A stretch of DNA of 64,000 nt from Miltoncostaea marina (GTDB lineage: Bacteria > Actinomycetota > Thermoleophilia > Miltoncostaeales > Miltoncostaeaceae), in contig NZ_CP064655.1 of assembly GCF_018141525.1 (NCBI RefSeq), positions 992,001 through 1,056,000 on the forward strand. Direction: 5' to 3'. Below the pieces are notes generated by a model that did no database searches, was not told where the DNA came from, and saw only the letters and a list, made by a program, of their open reading frames with translations. Shown here one piece after another: positions 8,612 to 16,680 of the stretch (its first letter is position 1; every line of letters begins with the position of its first letter). A program made the position numbers and the translations under genes.

Positions 8612-9774
8612 GCCTCGGGGTGACGGCGCTCGCGCCGCCGCGCACGCTGCGCCGCGCGGCGCGGGCGCCCCGGCGGATCTCGTCGGGGCTCGGGCGCAGC
8701 GCGCGGTGGATCGGGGGCGCCGCGCGGGCGCACGACGCCTCCGTGGCGCGGGTGGCGCTGCGCGCGGCCCGCCTGCGCGCGCGTGGCTGGCGGCTCGGCG
8801 ACATGGCCCTGCTGGGGCTGCTCGACCCGGTTGGCGGGGCGGACGCCGAGCGATGGGCGCTGCGGCGCCGCGAGTTCCTGCGGCTCCAGGAGGCGCTCAA
8901 CCCGTCCGACGCCGTCCGCATGTTGGAGGACAAGGCCTGGTTCGCCGCGCGCTGCGAGCGCCTCGGGCTGCCGGCGGCGCCGGTGGCGCTCGTGCTGGAG
9001 CGGGTGCCGGGCGACGCCGGGACGGCCGACGCCTGGGCCGCCGCCCTCGAGCGGGGGGCGCCGGACGAGCTGGTCGTGAAGCCGGTCGAGGGCGCGCTCG
9101 CGACCGGCGTGCGCGTGCTGCGCCGCGACGCCGGCGGGGTGGCCGGCCGGGACGGCCGGCGCCGGACGTGGGCCGGGCTCGCCGCCGAGCTCGCGGCCGA
9201 GCCGGCCGGGGGCTTCCTCGTGCAGCCGCGGCTGCGGCCGGAGCCCGGGCTGCGCCGCCTGAGCGGCAGCGACGCGCTGCAGTGCCTGCGGGTCGTCACG
9301 CTGCTCGGCGACGACGGGCGGGCCCGGGTGCTCTACACCGCCCTGCGGATCGCCGTCGGCGCCGCGGAGGTCGACTCGTTCCGCGCCCGCTGGGCCGGGA
9401 CGACCGGCAACCTGCTGGCGCGGGTCGAGGAGGACGGGCGCCTGGCGACCCCGATCGGCGCGGCGCCGGGCGGGTTCGGGCTCGTCCGCGTCGCCCGGCA
9501 CCCCGACACGGGCGCGCAGCTCGCGGGCGCGCCGGTCCCACAGGCGCGCGAGGCGCTCGCCCTCGCGCTGCGGGCCGCGGAGGCGTTCGCGCCCGTGCGC
9601 ACCGTCGGCTGGGACGTGGCGCCCACGGCCGACGGCCCGGTGGTCGTCGAGGGCAACCCCTGGTGGGGCGCGACCGCGGACCCGGACGGCGCGCTGCTGC
9701 CGGTGCGCGCCGCGCTCCTCGAGGCGGTCAGCGGACCAGCAGCCAGACCGCCACGGCGACGCCGATCGCGATGA
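8608..9774 (+). CDS. Sugar-transfer-associated-type ATP-grasp protein
   Basis: 388 residues. The second half fits the ATP-grasp family often found beside polysaccharide genes (Pfam ATPgrasp_ST type): LEDKAWFAARCERLGLP, ELVVKPVEGALATGVRVL, GGFLVQPRLRPEPGLRRL, a basic/acidic loop at RARWAGTTGNL and the metal site VGWDVAPTADGPVVVEGNPW. The N-terminal 90 residues are basic and alpha-helical. It starts at ATG 8608 in an ATGA overlap. The last 47 bases overlap the convergent TauE gene, and the C terminus ends in a run of Arg. The product of the reaction is unknown. Confidence 0.75.
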   Translation: MSLGVTALAPPRTLRRAARAPRRISSGLGRSARWIGGAARAHDASVARVALRAARLRARGWRLGDMALLGLLDPVGGADAERWALRRREFLRLQEALNPSDAVRMLEDKAWFAARCERLGLPAAPVALVLERVPGDAGTADAWAAALERGAPDELVVKPVEGALATGVRVLRRDAGGVAGRDGRRRTWAGLAAELAAEPAGGFLVQPRLRPEPGLRRLSGSDALQCLRVVTLLGDDGRARVLYTALRIAVGAAEVDSFRARWAGTTGNLLARVEEDGRLATPIGAAPGGFGLVRVARHPDTGAQLAGAPVPQAREALALALRAAEAFAPVRTVGWDVAPTADGPVVVEGNPWWGATADPDGALLPVRAALLEAVSGPAARPPRRRRSR

Positions 9775-10477
9775 CCGCGATGCGCAGGATGTGGTCTGGG
9801 AGCAGCCGGGCGACGCGCGCGCCCGCGTAGCCGCCCACCAGGGTGGCGGGCGCGAGCGTCGCCACCGCCGCCCAGTCGACCGGCGCGACGAGCATCAGGG
9901 CGGGCGCGCCGATCGCGTTGGCGGCCAGGATGAGCGCCCGGTTGAGCGCGTTGAGCCGCCCGAGCCGGTCGACGATGCCGAGCGCCAGCACGGCCAGGAT
10001 CAGCACGCCCGCCGCCGCGCCGAAGTAGGTGGAGTAGGCCGCGCCCAGGAAGACGGCCGCCAGCAGGGCGGGGGAGGGCGCGGTGCGCGGCTCGGTGGAC
10101 TCGGCGAGCCGCCGGCGCAGCCGCGGCTGGACCGCCAGCAGCGCGCAGGCCAGCAGCACGAGCCACGGCACCACGGCCTCGAAGGCGTCCTCGCCGCCCA
10201 GGGCCAGCGCGGCGACGCCGGCGCCCGCGCCGGCCGCCGTGACCGGCAGCAGCGCGCGCAGCCGGGGGCCCTGCCCGGCGAGGTCGCCCCAGTAGCCGCC
10301 GACGATGGAGACGTACCCCGGCAGCTGGGCGATCGTGTTGGTCACGTTCGCCGTCAGGGGCGACATGCCGGTCGCGATGAGGACGGGGAACGACAGGAGT
10401 GACCCGCCGCCCGCGATGGCGTTCACCCCGCCGGCGAGGATGCCCACGCCGACGAGGAGCAGGACGTCAGCCGTCAC
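9728..10477 (-). CDS. TauE/SafE-family anion permease
   Basis: 249 residues, almost all hydrophobic, about eight membrane helices. The N-terminal GILAGGVNAIAGGGSLLSFP and TANVTNTIAQLPGYV are typical of TauE/SafE transporters, which export sulfite, sulfoacetate or related organic anions. The GTG start at 10477 overlaps the stop of the small membrane protein upstream by 11 bases. Its 3' end overlaps the convergent ATP-grasp gene by 47 bases. Substrate cannot be told from sequence. Confidence 0.88.
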   Translation of the reverse strand: MTADVLLLVGVGILAGGVNAIAGGGSLLSFPVLIATGMSPLTANVTNTIAQLPGYVSIVGGYWGDLAGQGPRLRALLPVTAAGAGAGVAALALGGEDAFEAVVPWLVLLACALLAVQPRLRRRLAESTEPRTAPSPALLAAVFLGAAYSTYFGAAAGVLILAVLALGIVDRLGRLNALNRALILAANAIGAPALMLVAPVDWAAVATLAPATLVGGYAGARVARLLPDHILRIAVIAIGVAVAVWLLVR

Positions 10478-10685
10478 CCAGCACGAGCGGCCAGACGATC
10501 AGGACGACCACCAGCAGCACCACGAGCCCGATGACCAGGGCCGCCCGGCGCGCGGCCGCGACGGTCTGGCGGCCGCCGTGGGCCGCGCGGTCCTCCCGCA
10601 GGTGCAGGACCACGTCGCGCGCCACCTTCGCGACCACGCCGGCGACGACGACGGCGAAGCCGATCAGGATGACCCATGCGGTCAC
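10467..10685 (-). CDS. Small two-helix membrane protein
   Basis: 72 residues: an N-terminal helix (about 3-20, AWVILIGFAVVVAGVVAK), a charged middle (LHLREDRAAHGGRQ) and a C-terminal helix (about 50-68). The GTG start at 10685 sits in a GTGA overlap with the pepA stop, and the stop overlaps the TauE start by 11 bases, so it is locked between two real genes. I do not recognise the family. Hydrophobic pattern and position support it over a competing Arg-rich frame in the same place. Confidence 0.65.
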   Translation of the reverse strand: MTAWVILIGFAVVVAGVVAKVARDVVLHLREDRAAHGGRQTVAAARRAALVIGLVVLLVVVLIVWPLVLGDG

Positions 10686-12157
10686 GTCCGTACGGGCGGC
10701 GCTGGGGCGCCGGCCAGGCGCTCGGCCACGGCCAGCGCCAGGCGCACGCCGAACCCGGTCCCCCCGGCCGAGGTCATCGCCGTGCCGGCCACGTCGAGGT
10801 GGCACCAGGGCAGGCCCTCGGTGAACTCGCGCAGGAACTGGGCGGCGTAGACCGGGCCGGCCTGGCGCTTGTTCGAGGAGTTGGTGAGGTCGGCCACCGT
10901 GCTCTCGATGAGCGGCGCGTACCGCTCGTGCATCGGCATGGGCCACGCCAGGTCGCCCGACGCCTCGCCGGCGGCCCGGACCGTGGCGGTCCACTCCTCG
11001 TCCGAGCCGAACAGGCCGGCGTAGACCTCGCCCAGCGCCACGACGATCGCGCCCGTCAGGGTGGCGAAGTCGATCATGCGGGTCGCGCCCTGGCGGGCGG
11101 CGTAGGTCAGGGCGTCCGCCAGGATCAGGCGGCCCTCGGCGTCGGTGTTGATCACCTCGACGGTGCGGCCGTTCATGGCCGTCACCACGTCGCCCGGCTT
11201 GACCGCCCGTCCGCTCGGCAGGTTCTCGGTGGAGGGCACCACGGCGAGCACCTCCACGGGCAGCCCGAGCGCGGCGATGAGGGCGGTGCCCTCGATCACG
11301 GCCGCGCCGCCCCCCATGTCCATCTTCATCTCCTCCATCCCGTTGGAGGGCTTGATGGAGATGCCGCCGCTGTCGAAGGTGACCGCCTTGCCGACCAGGC
11401 CGAGCACCTCGCCCGGCCGGGCCGTCTCCGGGCGGTAGCGCAGCACGATCATGCGCGGCGGCTCGTCGGAGCCCTGGGCCACCGCCAGCAGCGCGCCGGC
11501 GCCGAGCTTCTCCAGCTCCTTGCGGCCGAGCACCGTGCACTCGAGCCCGGGCGTCTGCGCCGCCAGGCGCTCGGCGTGGGCGGCGAGCATGGTGGGGGTG
11601 AGGTGGTTGCCCGGCGTGTTGACCAGGTCTCGGGCGCCGTTGACGGCCGCCACGACCCGGTCCGCCCGCTCCACGTCCGCGGTGCGCACCGCCGGGTGGT
11701 GGACCATCAGCCGCGACGGCGGCGCGGGCTCGTCGTCGCCCGACTTGAAGCGGCGGAAGCGGTAGAGGCCGGTGCCCAGGCCCTCCACGAAGGCCGCGGC
11801 CTCCGCGGGGCCCGACCCGGGCGGCGGCACCAGCGCGACCCGCTTCGCCGGCGCGCGCTCGGTGGCCGACGCCACCGCGCGCCCGGCCGCGCGCCAGTCG
11901 TCGGCCGAGCCCTCGCCCACGCCCACCACCGCCACGCGCGGCGCGCGAAGGGCGGGGCCGGCGTGGAAGACGGTCAGGCTGCCCGGCTCGCCCTTCACCT
12001 CGCCGTCGGCCACCGAGCGGGCGATCGCCCCGTCGAGCGCGGCGTCGGCCTCGGCGGCGGGGCCGGCGAGCGGCGAGGGCTCCGCCGGGACGCAGACGAC
12101 CAGGAGCTCGCCCTTCACCGTGGCGAGGTCCGTGGCGTTCCTGACCGAGCTGCGCAT
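10682..12157 (-). CDS. pepA: Leucyl aminopeptidase (M17)
   Basis: 491 residues, the usual size for cytosolic M17 aminopeptidases, hexameric two-metal enzymes that remove N-terminal residues. The catalytic half has [18 protein letters not shown] (metal Lys/Asp), [14 protein letters not shown] and the signature [12 protein letters not shown]. The N-terminal macro-like domain is divergent, as is normal. ATG 12157 is preceded on the minus strand by GGAGG at good spacing and a TAGAGT box. First gene of a three-gene minus-strand operon with the small membrane protein and TauE. Confidence 0.95.
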   Translation of the reverse strand: MRSSVRNATDLATVKGELLVVCVPAEPSPLAGPAAEADAALDGAIARSVADGEVKGEPGSLTVFHAGPALRAPRVAVVGVGEGSADDWRAAGRAVASATERAPAKRVALVPPPGSGPAEAAAFVEGLGTGLYRFRRFKSGDDEPAPPSRLMVHHPAVRTADVERADRVVAAVNGARDLVNTPGNHLTPTMLAAHAERLAAQTPGLECTVLGRKELEKLGAGALLAVAQGSDEPPRMIVLRYRPETARPGEVLGLVGKAVTFDSGGISIKPSNGMEEMKMDMGGGAAVIEGTALIAALGLPVEVLAVVPSTENLPSGRAVKPGDVVTAMNGRTVEVINTDAEGRLILADALTYAARQGATRMIDFATLTGAIVVALGEVYAGLFGSDEEWTATVRAAGEASGDLAWPMPMHERYAPLIESTVADLTNSSNKRQAGPVYAAQFLREFTEGLPWCHLDVAGTAMTSAGGTGFGVRLALAVAERLAGAPAPPVRT

Positions 12158-12187
12158 CCCATCCTCCGGCGGTCGACGACGCCGCGG

Positions 12188-12193
12188 ACTCTA
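12188..12193 (-). promoter_or_regulatory. -10 box TAGAGT of the pepA operon
   Basis: TAGAGT on the minus strand lies 30 bases before the pepA ATG, with GGAGG between them as ribosome-binding site. It is divergent from the GATACT box at 12228. Confidence 0.5.
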
Positions 12194-12227
12194 CGACCTG
12201 GCCGTCGGGCGGGCCGCGGGGGTGTGG

Positions 12228-12233
12228 GATACT
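12228..12233 (+). promoter_or_regulatory. -10 box GATACT of the B12-binding protein gene
   Basis: GATACT lies 36 bases before the GTG at 12270. GGAGGAG at 12254-12260 is the ribosome-binding site, with 9 bases to the start. Confidence 0.5.
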
Positions 12234-12269
12234 CCGTCGCCCCGCAGGATCCCGGAGGAGCGCAGAGAG

Positions 12270-12680
12270 GTGGACCGTCCCATCCGCGTCGTGATCGCCA
12301 AGCCCGGCCTCGACGGCCACGACCGCGGGGCGAAGATCATCGCGCGCAGCCTCCGCGACGCGGGCATGGAGGTCATCTACACGGGCCTGCACCAGACGCC
12401 CGAGCAGATCGCCGCCACCGTGGTGCAGGAGGACGCCGACGCCGTCGGCCTGTCGATCCTGTCGGGCGCCCACATGACGCTGGTGCCGCGGGTGCTCGAC
12501 CTGCTGCGCTCCGAGGGCGCGGGCGACGTGGTCGTGATGGTCGGCGGCACCATCCCGCGCGACGACATCGAGCCGCTGCGCGAGATGGGCGTGGGCGCCG
12601 TCTACACGCCCGGCGCCCCGGTCGGCGAGATGGTCGAGTTCATCGAGCGCTCCGTGCCGGGGGCCCGCGCCGGCGCCTGA
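12270..12680 (+). CDS. Cobalamin-binding (small) subunit of a methylmalonyl-CoA mutase-type enzyme
   Basis: 136 residues forming only the B12-binding domain. [20 protein letters not shown] contains the DxHxxG motif whose His coordinates cobalt; [10 protein letters not shown] and VVMVGGTIP complete the cofactor pocket. Such subunits pair with a separate large catalytic subunit to isomerise methylmalonyl-CoA or a similar acyl-CoA. The GTG at 12270 follows GGAGGAG. The large subunit is absent here, but the chaperone MeaB is at 2899-3846, and the ETF genes downstream fit acyl-CoA metabolism. Confidence 0.88.
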   Translation: MDRPIRVVIAKPGLDGHDRGAKIIARSLRDAGMEVIYTGLHQTPEQIAATVVQEDADAVGLSILSGAHMTLVPRVLDLLRSEGAGDVVVMVGGTIPRDDIEPLREMGVGAVYTPGAPVGEMVEFIERSVPGARAGA

Positions 12681-12750
12681 GCGCCCCGCGGCGCCCGGGT
12701 GTCGTCCGTCCCCGGCGCACCGCCGCGCGGTCCGGCGCTTTCCGACCCGT

Positions 12751-12756
12751 TAGGGT
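12751..12756 (+). promoter_or_regulatory. -10 box TAGGGT of the etfBA operon
   Basis: TAGGGT lies 36 bases before the ATG of etfB. The leader contains GGGGGG just before the start as a possible ribosome-binding site. Confidence 0.45.
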
Positions 12757-12792
12757 ACGCCGGATCACACTCTCGATCTGCTGGGGGGCTTG

Positions 12793-13572
12793 ATGAAGAT
12801 CGCGGTCTGCGTGAAGGAGGTTCCGGACGCCGGACCCTCGCGCCGGATCGACCCGGGCACCATGCGGATGGACCGCTCAGGTGACCGGTCGCTGAACGCC
12901 TACGACCTCAACGCGGTCGAGGAGGCCATCCGCCTCCGCGACGCGGCGGGCGGGGGCGAGGTCGTCCTCGTCTCCGTGGGGCAGAGCAAGGCGCTGGAGT
13001 CGATGCGCAAGGGGCTCGCGATGGGCGCGGACCGGGCCGTGCTGGTCACGGACGACGCGGCCGCCGGGTCGGACCTCGTGGCCACGAGCCGCGTCCTGGC
13101 CGAGGCCGTGAAGGCCGAGTCGCCCGACCTCGTGCTCTTCGGCCAGCAGGCGACCGACGGCGACGGCGCGGTCATGTGGGCCGCGGTGGCCGACCGCCTG
13201 CGGATGCCGGTCGTCTCCCAGATCTCGGAGCTCGAGGTCGCCGACGGGACGGCCACCGCGAAGCGGCAGACGGAGTTCGGCTACGACACCATCCGGACGC
13301 CGCTGCCGGCCGTCCTGGCGGTCGCCGACTCGCTCAACGAGCCGCGCTACCCCTCGCTCAAGGGGATCATGGGCGCCAAGAAGAAGCCGCAGGAGACGAA
13401 GGGCCTGGCCGACGTGGGCGTCGACCCGGGCCAGGCCGGCGAGGCGGGCTCGCGCACGAAGGTGCTCGGCCTGAGCGAGCCGCCGTCCCGCGGGGACACG
13501 GTCAAGATCGAGGACGAGGGCGACGCCGCCCAGAAGATCCTCGACTTCCTCGTCGAAAGGAAGCTGGTTTGA
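12793..13572 (+). CDS. etfB: Electron transfer flavoprotein beta subunit
   Basis: 259 residues. MKIAVCVKEVPD at the N terminus, NAYDLNAVEEAIRL, DLVLFGQQATDGDGA and RYPSLKGIMGAKKKP (the signature region including the recognition loop) identify EtfB. Together with EtfA it carries electrons from acyl-CoA dehydrogenases to ETF:quinone oxidoreductase, with FAD and AMP bound. A TTG three bases upstream is also in frame, but the ATG at 12793 matches the family start. It overlaps etfA by TTGA. Confidence 0.96.
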   Translation: MKIAVCVKEVPDAGPSRRIDPGTMRMDRSGDRSLNAYDLNAVEEAIRLRDAAGGGEVVLVSVGQSKALESMRKGLAMGADRAVLVTDDAAAGSDLVATSRVLAEAVKAESPDLVLFGQQATDGDGAVMWAAVADRLRMPVVSQISELEVADGTATAKRQTEFGYDTIRTPLPAVLAVADSLNEPRYPSLKGIMGAKKKPQETKGLADVGVDPGQAGEAGSRTKVLGLSEPPSRGDTVKIEDEGDAAQKILDFLVERKLV

Positions 13573-14528
13573 GCACCCTCGTCTTCCTGGAGCACCACGG
13601 CTCGGCGATCCAGAAGGGCTCGCTCGGCGTGCTCTCCAAGGCCGCGCAGATCGACCCCGACACCTCCGCCGTGGTGATCGGCTCGGGCGTCGCCGGGCTG
13701 GCGGCCGACGCCGGCCGGTACGGCGCCACCACCCTGTACGTGGCCGACGACGCCGCGCTGGAGGCGCCGCTGCCCCAGCCGCGCGTGGACGTGATCGCGC
13801 GCCTGGTGCAGGAGAAGGGCTTCGACACCGTGCTCTTCGCCGCGTCGGTGCTGGCCGCGGACGTCGCGGGCGCCCTGTCAGCGCGTCTCGAGGCCGGCCT
13901 CAACTGGGACCTCAGCGACATCGAGTCGCGCGACGGCGAGCTGGTCGGCAAGCGCTCGGCGCTCGGCGACACCGTGCGCGCGGACGTCGGCTGGACCTCC
14001 ACGCCGCGGCTGGCCATGTTCCGCGCCGGCTCGTTCGACCCGTCCGAGACGGGCGGCGAGGCGTCGGTGGAGCACGTGGCCGTGGGGACCGAGGACTTCT
14101 CGACGCAGGCGGTCATGGTCGAGCAGGCCCACGCGGAGCAGTCCGGCCCCTCGATCGAGGACGCGGACATCCTGGTGACCGGCGGCCGCGGCCTCGGCGA
14201 CCCGGAGGGCTTCAAGCAGCTCGAGGAGCTCGCCAAGGCGCTCGGCGGCGCGGTCGCGTCGACCCGCGCGGTGGTCGACTCGGGCTGGTACCCGTACGCC
14301 ACCCAGGTGGGCCAGACGGGCAAGGTCGTCTCGCCGAAGCTCTACATCGGCGCGGGCGTCTCCGGCGCGATCCAGCACAAGGTCGGCATGCAGACCTCGC
14401 AGACGATCGTGTCGATCAACAAGGACCCCAACGCGCCGATCTTCGAGTTCAGCGACCTCGGCGTGGTGGGCGACCTCAACGCGATCGTCCCGCAGCTGAC
14501 GGAGCTGGTGAAGGCCCGCAAGGGCTGA
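13569..14528 (+). CDS. etfA: Electron transfer flavoprotein alpha subunit
   Basis: 319 residues. The C-terminal FAD domain is clear: ILVTGGRGLGDPEGF, PYATQVGQTGKVVSPKLYIGAGVSGAIQHKVGM and INKDPNAPIFEFSDLGVVGDL. The start is a TTG at 13569 in a TTGA overlap with etfB, preceded by GAAAGGA at ribosome-binding distance; no ATG or GTG lies at the expected N terminus. It forms the heterodimer with EtfB and is followed by a strong hairpin terminator. Confidence 0.96.
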   Translation: MSTLVFLEHHGSAIQKGSLGVLSKAAQIDPDTSAVVIGSGVAGLAADAGRYGATTLYVADDAALEAPLPQPRVDVIARLVQEKGFDTVLFAASVLAADVAGALSARLEAGLNWDLSDIESRDGELVGKRSALGDTVRADVGWTSTPRLAMFRAGSFDPSETGGEASVEHVAVGTEDFSTQAVMVEQAHAEQSGPSIEDADILVTGGRGLGDPEGFKQLEELAKALGGAVASTRAVVDSGWYPYATQVGQTGKVVSPKLYIGAGVSGAIQHKVGMQTSQTIVSINKDPNAPIFEFSDLGVVGDLNAIVPQLTELVKARKG

Positions 14529-14546
14529 CGCCGGCTCGTCGGGACC

Positions 14547-14582
14547 GCGCTCCGGAGGCGCCCCTCGGGCCCTCCGGAGCGC
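14547..14582 (+). terminator. Hairpin terminator after etfBA
   Basis: Perfect 12-bp stem GCGCTCCGGAGG / CCTCCGGAGCGC (14547-14558 with 14571-14582) around a 12-base loop, shortly after the etfA stop. There is no T-tract, as is common in very GC-rich actinobacteria. Confidence 0.7.
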
Positions 14583-14606
14583 CCCGGCCGCGCTTGCGCG
14601 GTCGTC

Positions 14607-14612
14607 TAGACT
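14607..14612 (+). promoter_or_regulatory. -10 box TAGACT upstream of rpmE
   Basis: TAGACT lies 57 bases before the rpmE ATG, in the gap after the etf terminator, giving a leader of about 50 bases. Confidence 0.5.
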
Positions 14613-14669
14613 CGATGACAGCGATCGATCCACACGGGTCGGTGACACCCCTGCTCCGATGAGGCGCGC

Positions 14670-14882
14670 ATGAAGACCGACATCCACCCCGAGTACGTCA
14701 CCGCCCACGTCCGCTGCACGTGCGGCAACGAGTTCGAGACCCGCTCCACGAAGCCGGAGATCAAGGTCGAGATCTGCAGCAACTGCCACCCGTTCTACAC
14801 CGGCAAGCAGAAGCTGGTGGACTCGGGCGGCCGCGTCGAGCGCTTCCAGCGCAAGCTGGCCCGGAGCCGGCGCGGCGCCTAG
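14670..14882 (+). CDS. rpmE: Ribosomal protein bL31 (zinc-binding form)
   Basis: 70 residues. MKTDIHPEY at the start and the four zinc ligands CTCGNEF and [10 protein letters not shown] mark the Cys-containing (C+) type of L31, which bridges the ribosomal subunits. It is followed by prfA after 39 bases, the usual order in actinobacteria and many Gram-positive bacteria. Confidence 0.97.
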   Translation: MKTDIHPEYVTAHVRCTCGNEFETRSTKPEIKVEICSNCHPFYTGKQKLVDSGGRVERFQRKLARSRRGA

Positions 14883-14921
14883 CAGCCCGCCGGTCCGCGG
14901 CCGCCGCGGGGGCGTCCTCCC

Positions 14922-16001
14922 GTGAGCACCGACGCGCGAGCGCTCGTCGAGCAGATCATGCGCACGCGGGCGGAGCTCTCGGAGGCGCTCGCCGACCCGG
15001 AGCTGCCGTCCGACCGCGCCCGGTTCGCGACCGTCAACAAGCGCTGGTCCGACCTCGCCGCGGCCTTCGAGCTGGCCGAGCGCTGGCAGGACGCCGCGGA
15101 GCGGCACGCCGAGGCCGAGGCCCTGCTCGCCGAGGAGGACGACCCCGACGTGCGCGGGCTGCTCGACGAGGCGCGCGCTGAGCTCGACGACCTCGGCCCG
15201 CGCATCCGCGAGGCGATGGTCGAGCCCGACCCCGACGACGACCGCGACACGCTCGTGGAGATCCGCGCGGCGGCCGGCGGCGAGGAGGCCGCCCTGTTCG
15301 CGCGCGACCTGCTGGACGTCTACTCGCGCTACGCCGAGTCGCGCGGCCTGCGGGCCGAGCTGCTGGCGACGGCCGACGCCGACGCCGGGGGCCTGCGCGA
15401 GGCGACGCTCGCCGTGAAGGGGCGCGGCGCCTACGCCGTGTTCAAGCACGAGGCCGGCGTCCACCGCGTGCAGCGCGTGCCGGCCACCGAGAGCCAGGGG
15501 CGGATCCACACCTCGACCGCCACCGTCGCCGTGCTCCCTGAGGTGGAGGACGTGGACGTGACCATCGACCGCAACGACATCAAGCGCGACGTCTACCGCT
15601 CGAGCGGGCCCGGCGGCCAGAGCGTCAACACCACCGACTCCGCCGTGCGCCTGACCCACCTGCCGACCGGGATCGTGGTGTCCATGCAGGACGAGAAGAG
15701 CCAGCTGCAGAACTTCGAGCGCGCGATGCGCGTGCTGCGCGCACGGCTCTACGAGCGCGCGCGCGCCGAGCGGGAGGCCGAGATGTCGAAGGCGCGCAAG
15801 TCGAGCATCGGCTCGGGCGACCGCTCGGAGAAGGTGCGCACCTACAACTTCCCGCAGAACCGGGTCACCGATCACCGCGTGGGCGTCACCGTGCCGCTGC
15901 GCGAGCAGGTGCTCGTGGGCAACCTGGCGGCGATCACCGACGCCCTGGCCGCCGAGGAGCGCCGGCAGCGCCTCGAGGAGCAGACGGGGGACGGCGCGTG
16001 A
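14922..16001 (+). CDS. prfA: Peptide chain release factor 1
   Basis: 359 residues. The GGQ motif in SSGPGGQSVNTTDSAVR releases the peptide from the ribosome, and the PAT tripeptide in RVPATESQGRIHTS is the UAG/UAA recognition element of RF1. KSSIGSGDRSEKVRTYNFPQ and NRVTDHR are also typical. GTG start at 14922. It overlaps the next gene by GTGA, and prmC, which methylates the GGQ glutamine, follows one gene later. Confidence 0.97.
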   Translation: MSTDARALVEQIMRTRAELSEALADPELPSDRARFATVNKRWSDLAAAFELAERWQDAAERHAEAEALLAEEDDPDVRGLLDEARAELDDLGPRIREAMVEPDPDDDRDTLVEIRAAAGGEEAALFARDLLDVYSRYAESRGLRAELLATADADAGGLREATLAVKGRGAYAVFKHEAGVHRVQRVPATESQGRIHTSTATVAVLPEVEDVDVTIDRNDIKRDVYRSSGPGGQSVNTTDSAVRLTHLPTGIVVSMQDEKSQLQNFERAMRVLRARLYERARAEREAEMSKARKSSIGSGDRSEKVRTYNFPQNRVTDHRVGVTVPLREQVLVGNLAAITDALAAEERRQRLEEQTGDGA

Positions 16002-16654
16002 GCCCCGACCCGGACCTGCTGCGCATCGAGTTCCTCGGGCTGACGATCCGCCACGAGGAGGTCGACCTGCCGCGTGAGGACCTCGCCGCCTTCTTCGCGT
16101 CGGTGAGCGACCGCTACGGGCTCTCGCGGCTCGAGTTCCACTCCGACCCGGGCGCCACGTTCTCCGGGCCGGAGGGCGCCGAGTTCGTGCTGCGCCCGTC
16201 TCAGACCGCCTCCTGCGGGGTCACCGGGATGGGCTACCGCGAGGGCGCCCAGCGCCTCATCGGGCTGGTCGACGAGGCGCTCGAGCGGTACGGCATCGAG
16301 GAGGTCTGGGTCGAGGACGTCACGGTGGTGGCGGTCTGGGACGTCGAGGAGCCCGAGGCGGCGCGCCGGCTGCTGACCGACGAGGTGCTCGGCGTCGACG
16401 AGGAGCGCCTGGCGCTGCTCGGCGGCGACGACGTCGCGCTGGGCCTGCGCATCTGGCGCCGCACCGGCGAGGCCACGCTCGAGTGCGCCGTCGAGCCGGT
16501 GCACTCCGAGCCCTCGAAGGTCTACATCCGGCTGGTGCAGAGCGGCGGCGACGCGCTCTCGGACGCGGGCGGGTTGCGCGAGGCGGCCGACGGCGTGGTC
16601 GACTTCCTGACCGGCCCGCTGACGGAGTTCATGACCGCCCGGGCGCGCCGGTAG
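15998..16654 (+). CDS. Conserved-looking protein of unknown function between prfA and prmC
   Basis: 218 residues, acidic, no signal peptide or membrane segment. It starts at GTG 15998 in a GTGA overlap with prfA and ends 26 bases before prmC, so it is cotranscribed with translation-termination genes. I do not recognise the family. Visible features: an acidic N-terminal half, a strand-rich middle (VWVEDVTVVAVWDVEEP) and a C-terminal helix ending PLTEFMTARARR. Codon usage matches the neighbours. Confidence 0.75.
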   Translation: MSPDPDLLRIEFLGLTIRHEEVDLPREDLAAFFASVSDRYGLSRLEFHSDPGATFSGPEGAEFVLRPSQTASCGVTGMGYREGAQRLIGLVDEALERYGIEEVWVEDVTVVAVWDVEEPEAARRLLTDEVLGVDEERLALLGGDDVALGLRIWRRTGEATLECAVEPVHSEPSKVYIRLVQSGGDALSDAGGLREAADGVVDFLTGPLTEFMTARARR

Positions 16655-16680
16655 GCGCGACCGGAGCGCCGGCGCGGCAC

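Noticed and set aside
10474-10677. 67-residue Arg-rich minus-strand frame
   Set aside because: It competes with the overlapping frame that has two clean membrane helices and better coupling to pepA.
10467-12473. Long minus-strand Arg/Gly-rich protein overlapping pepA
   Set aside because: Only the last 72 residues are a credible membrane protein; the rest is the alternative frame of pepA.
12681-12750. Riboswitch or B12 box upstream of etfB or the B12-binding gene
   Set aside because: The gap is short and I see no conserved cobalamin-riboswitch core; only GC-rich local pairing.
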